Source of the DNA: an uncultured Clostridia bacterium
Lineage (GTDB): Bacteria > Bacillota > Clostridia > Christensenellales > UBA3700
Assembly (NCBI GenBank): GCA_948471525.1
Contig: CAOKSY010000001.1
Coordinates: forward strand, 186,001 to 250,000
Direction of reading: 5' to 3'
Length of the DNA stretch: 64,000 nucleotides
The notes under the pieces are model-generated. The model worked only from the letters and a program-made list of their open reading frames with translations. It searched no databases and was not told the DNA's origin. Within the stretch, counting starts at the first letter, position 1. The number at the start of each line of letters is the position of its first letter. Positions 63,774 through 64,000 of this stretch are shown in pieces. The translations under genes and the position numbers were made by a program.

Positions 63774-64000
63774 TCAATATACCTCCGTCAGCCATTCTTT
63801 ATATTTGGGGAACTGTCCTCTGACGATCTGCAAATAAAGTTTGTGTATCGTATCGGTGACTGAATTCTCTATCGTCGGCAATTCATACTTGTCCACTGAC
63901 AGTATAGGCGTGATCTCCATTGCCGAACCGCACAGGAACGCTTCGTCGCAGGTATACAGCTCAGTACGGTCGATGCTTCTTTCCTCAACTCGGATATTGA
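63774..64000 (-). CDS. ilvE: Branched-chain amino acid aminotransferase, C-terminal part
   Basis: The last 75 codons are inside the window; the start lies to the right. The visible end (RSIDRTELYTCDEAFLCGSA, then EITPILSVD ... LYLQIVRGQFPKYKEW) is typical of the fold-type IV aminotransferase IlvE. It transfers amino groups to the keto acids of Val, Leu and Ile. Only 3 bp separate it from a glycosyltransferase gene. Confidence 0.88.
   Translation of the reverse strand, partial: NIRVEERSIDRTELYTCDEAFLCGSAMEITPILSVDKYELPTIENSVTDTIHKLYLQIVRGQFPKYKEWLTEVY

Overview
The window looks like a chromosomal piece of a low-to-mid GC, Gram-positive, spore-forming bacterium of the Bacillota, most likely an uncultured (perhaps gut) member of the Clostridia. 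The reasons are a spoIIE gene, a preQ1-I riboswitch, strong AGGAGG ribosome sites, perfect -35/-10 promoters with 17-bp spacers, and surface-protein families (InlB B-repeats, GLUG, MBG) common in such genomes. The lineage is an inference. Nearly every gene lies on the minus strand; the clear plus-strand genes are a ferritin-like protein and one tRNA.

Layout. 1-9.5 kb is housekeeping: spoIIE (running off the left edge), a nitrilase-like protein lacking its catalytic residues, metA-metY-smpB, secG, a ferritin-like protein, phosphoglucomutase and an HD-domain protein. A 153-bp palindromic element forms the end of metA. 9.6-13.5 kb is a family of tandem duplications: one secreted cysteine-peptidase-like gene and three copies of a small membrane protein, two of them behind promoter-plus-stub relics of the peptidase gene. 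13.5-17.5 kb carries VanW, an O-antigen-ligase-like protein and a Wzz-like chain-length protein. 17.8-22.4 kb is an AT-richer island beside tRNA-Ser, with a 23-bp duplication of the tRNA 3' end, a TetR-acetolactate synthase operon with a clear operator, a broken FRG-domain gene next to an IS3-like end, and two unknown genes. 22.5-25.5 kb is a complete queuosine precursor operon, queD-queE-folE-queC-queF, under a preQ1-I riboswitch and terminator. 25.7-26.4 kb is an IS200/IS605 element.

26.4-53 kb is the striking part: two adjacent units of large secreted or surface proteins, each starting from a copy of the same 184-bp promoter and leader module. Unit A (52.9 to 46.8 kb) encodes a double DUF3592-like protein, a single one, and a 1309-residue exported protein. 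Unit B (46.5 to 26.4 kb, about 20 kb, apparently one transcript ending at a strong terminator) encodes a paralogue of that protein split by one in-frame TAG, two DUF3592-like proteins, a membrane-anchored protein, a 1665-residue GLUG/Ig-like/glycine-rich protein, a GLUG lipoprotein, a GLUG/MBG membrane protein and a lipoprotein with about 14 InlB repeats. No sortase motif is seen, so anchoring must be by lipid, membrane segment or an unknown route.

53.2-64 kb is a polysaccharide operon: ilvE (partial), two glycosyltransferases, LicD, a Wzy-like polymerase, an IspD/TarI-like cytidylyltransferase with an SDR partner, a flippase, and rfbA-rfbB-rfbD-rfbC for dTDP-rhamnose. Together with the Wzz, ligase and VanW genes it points to a rhamnose-containing cell-wall polysaccharide, probably carrying a polyol-phosphate decoration, with the surface-protein units next to it.
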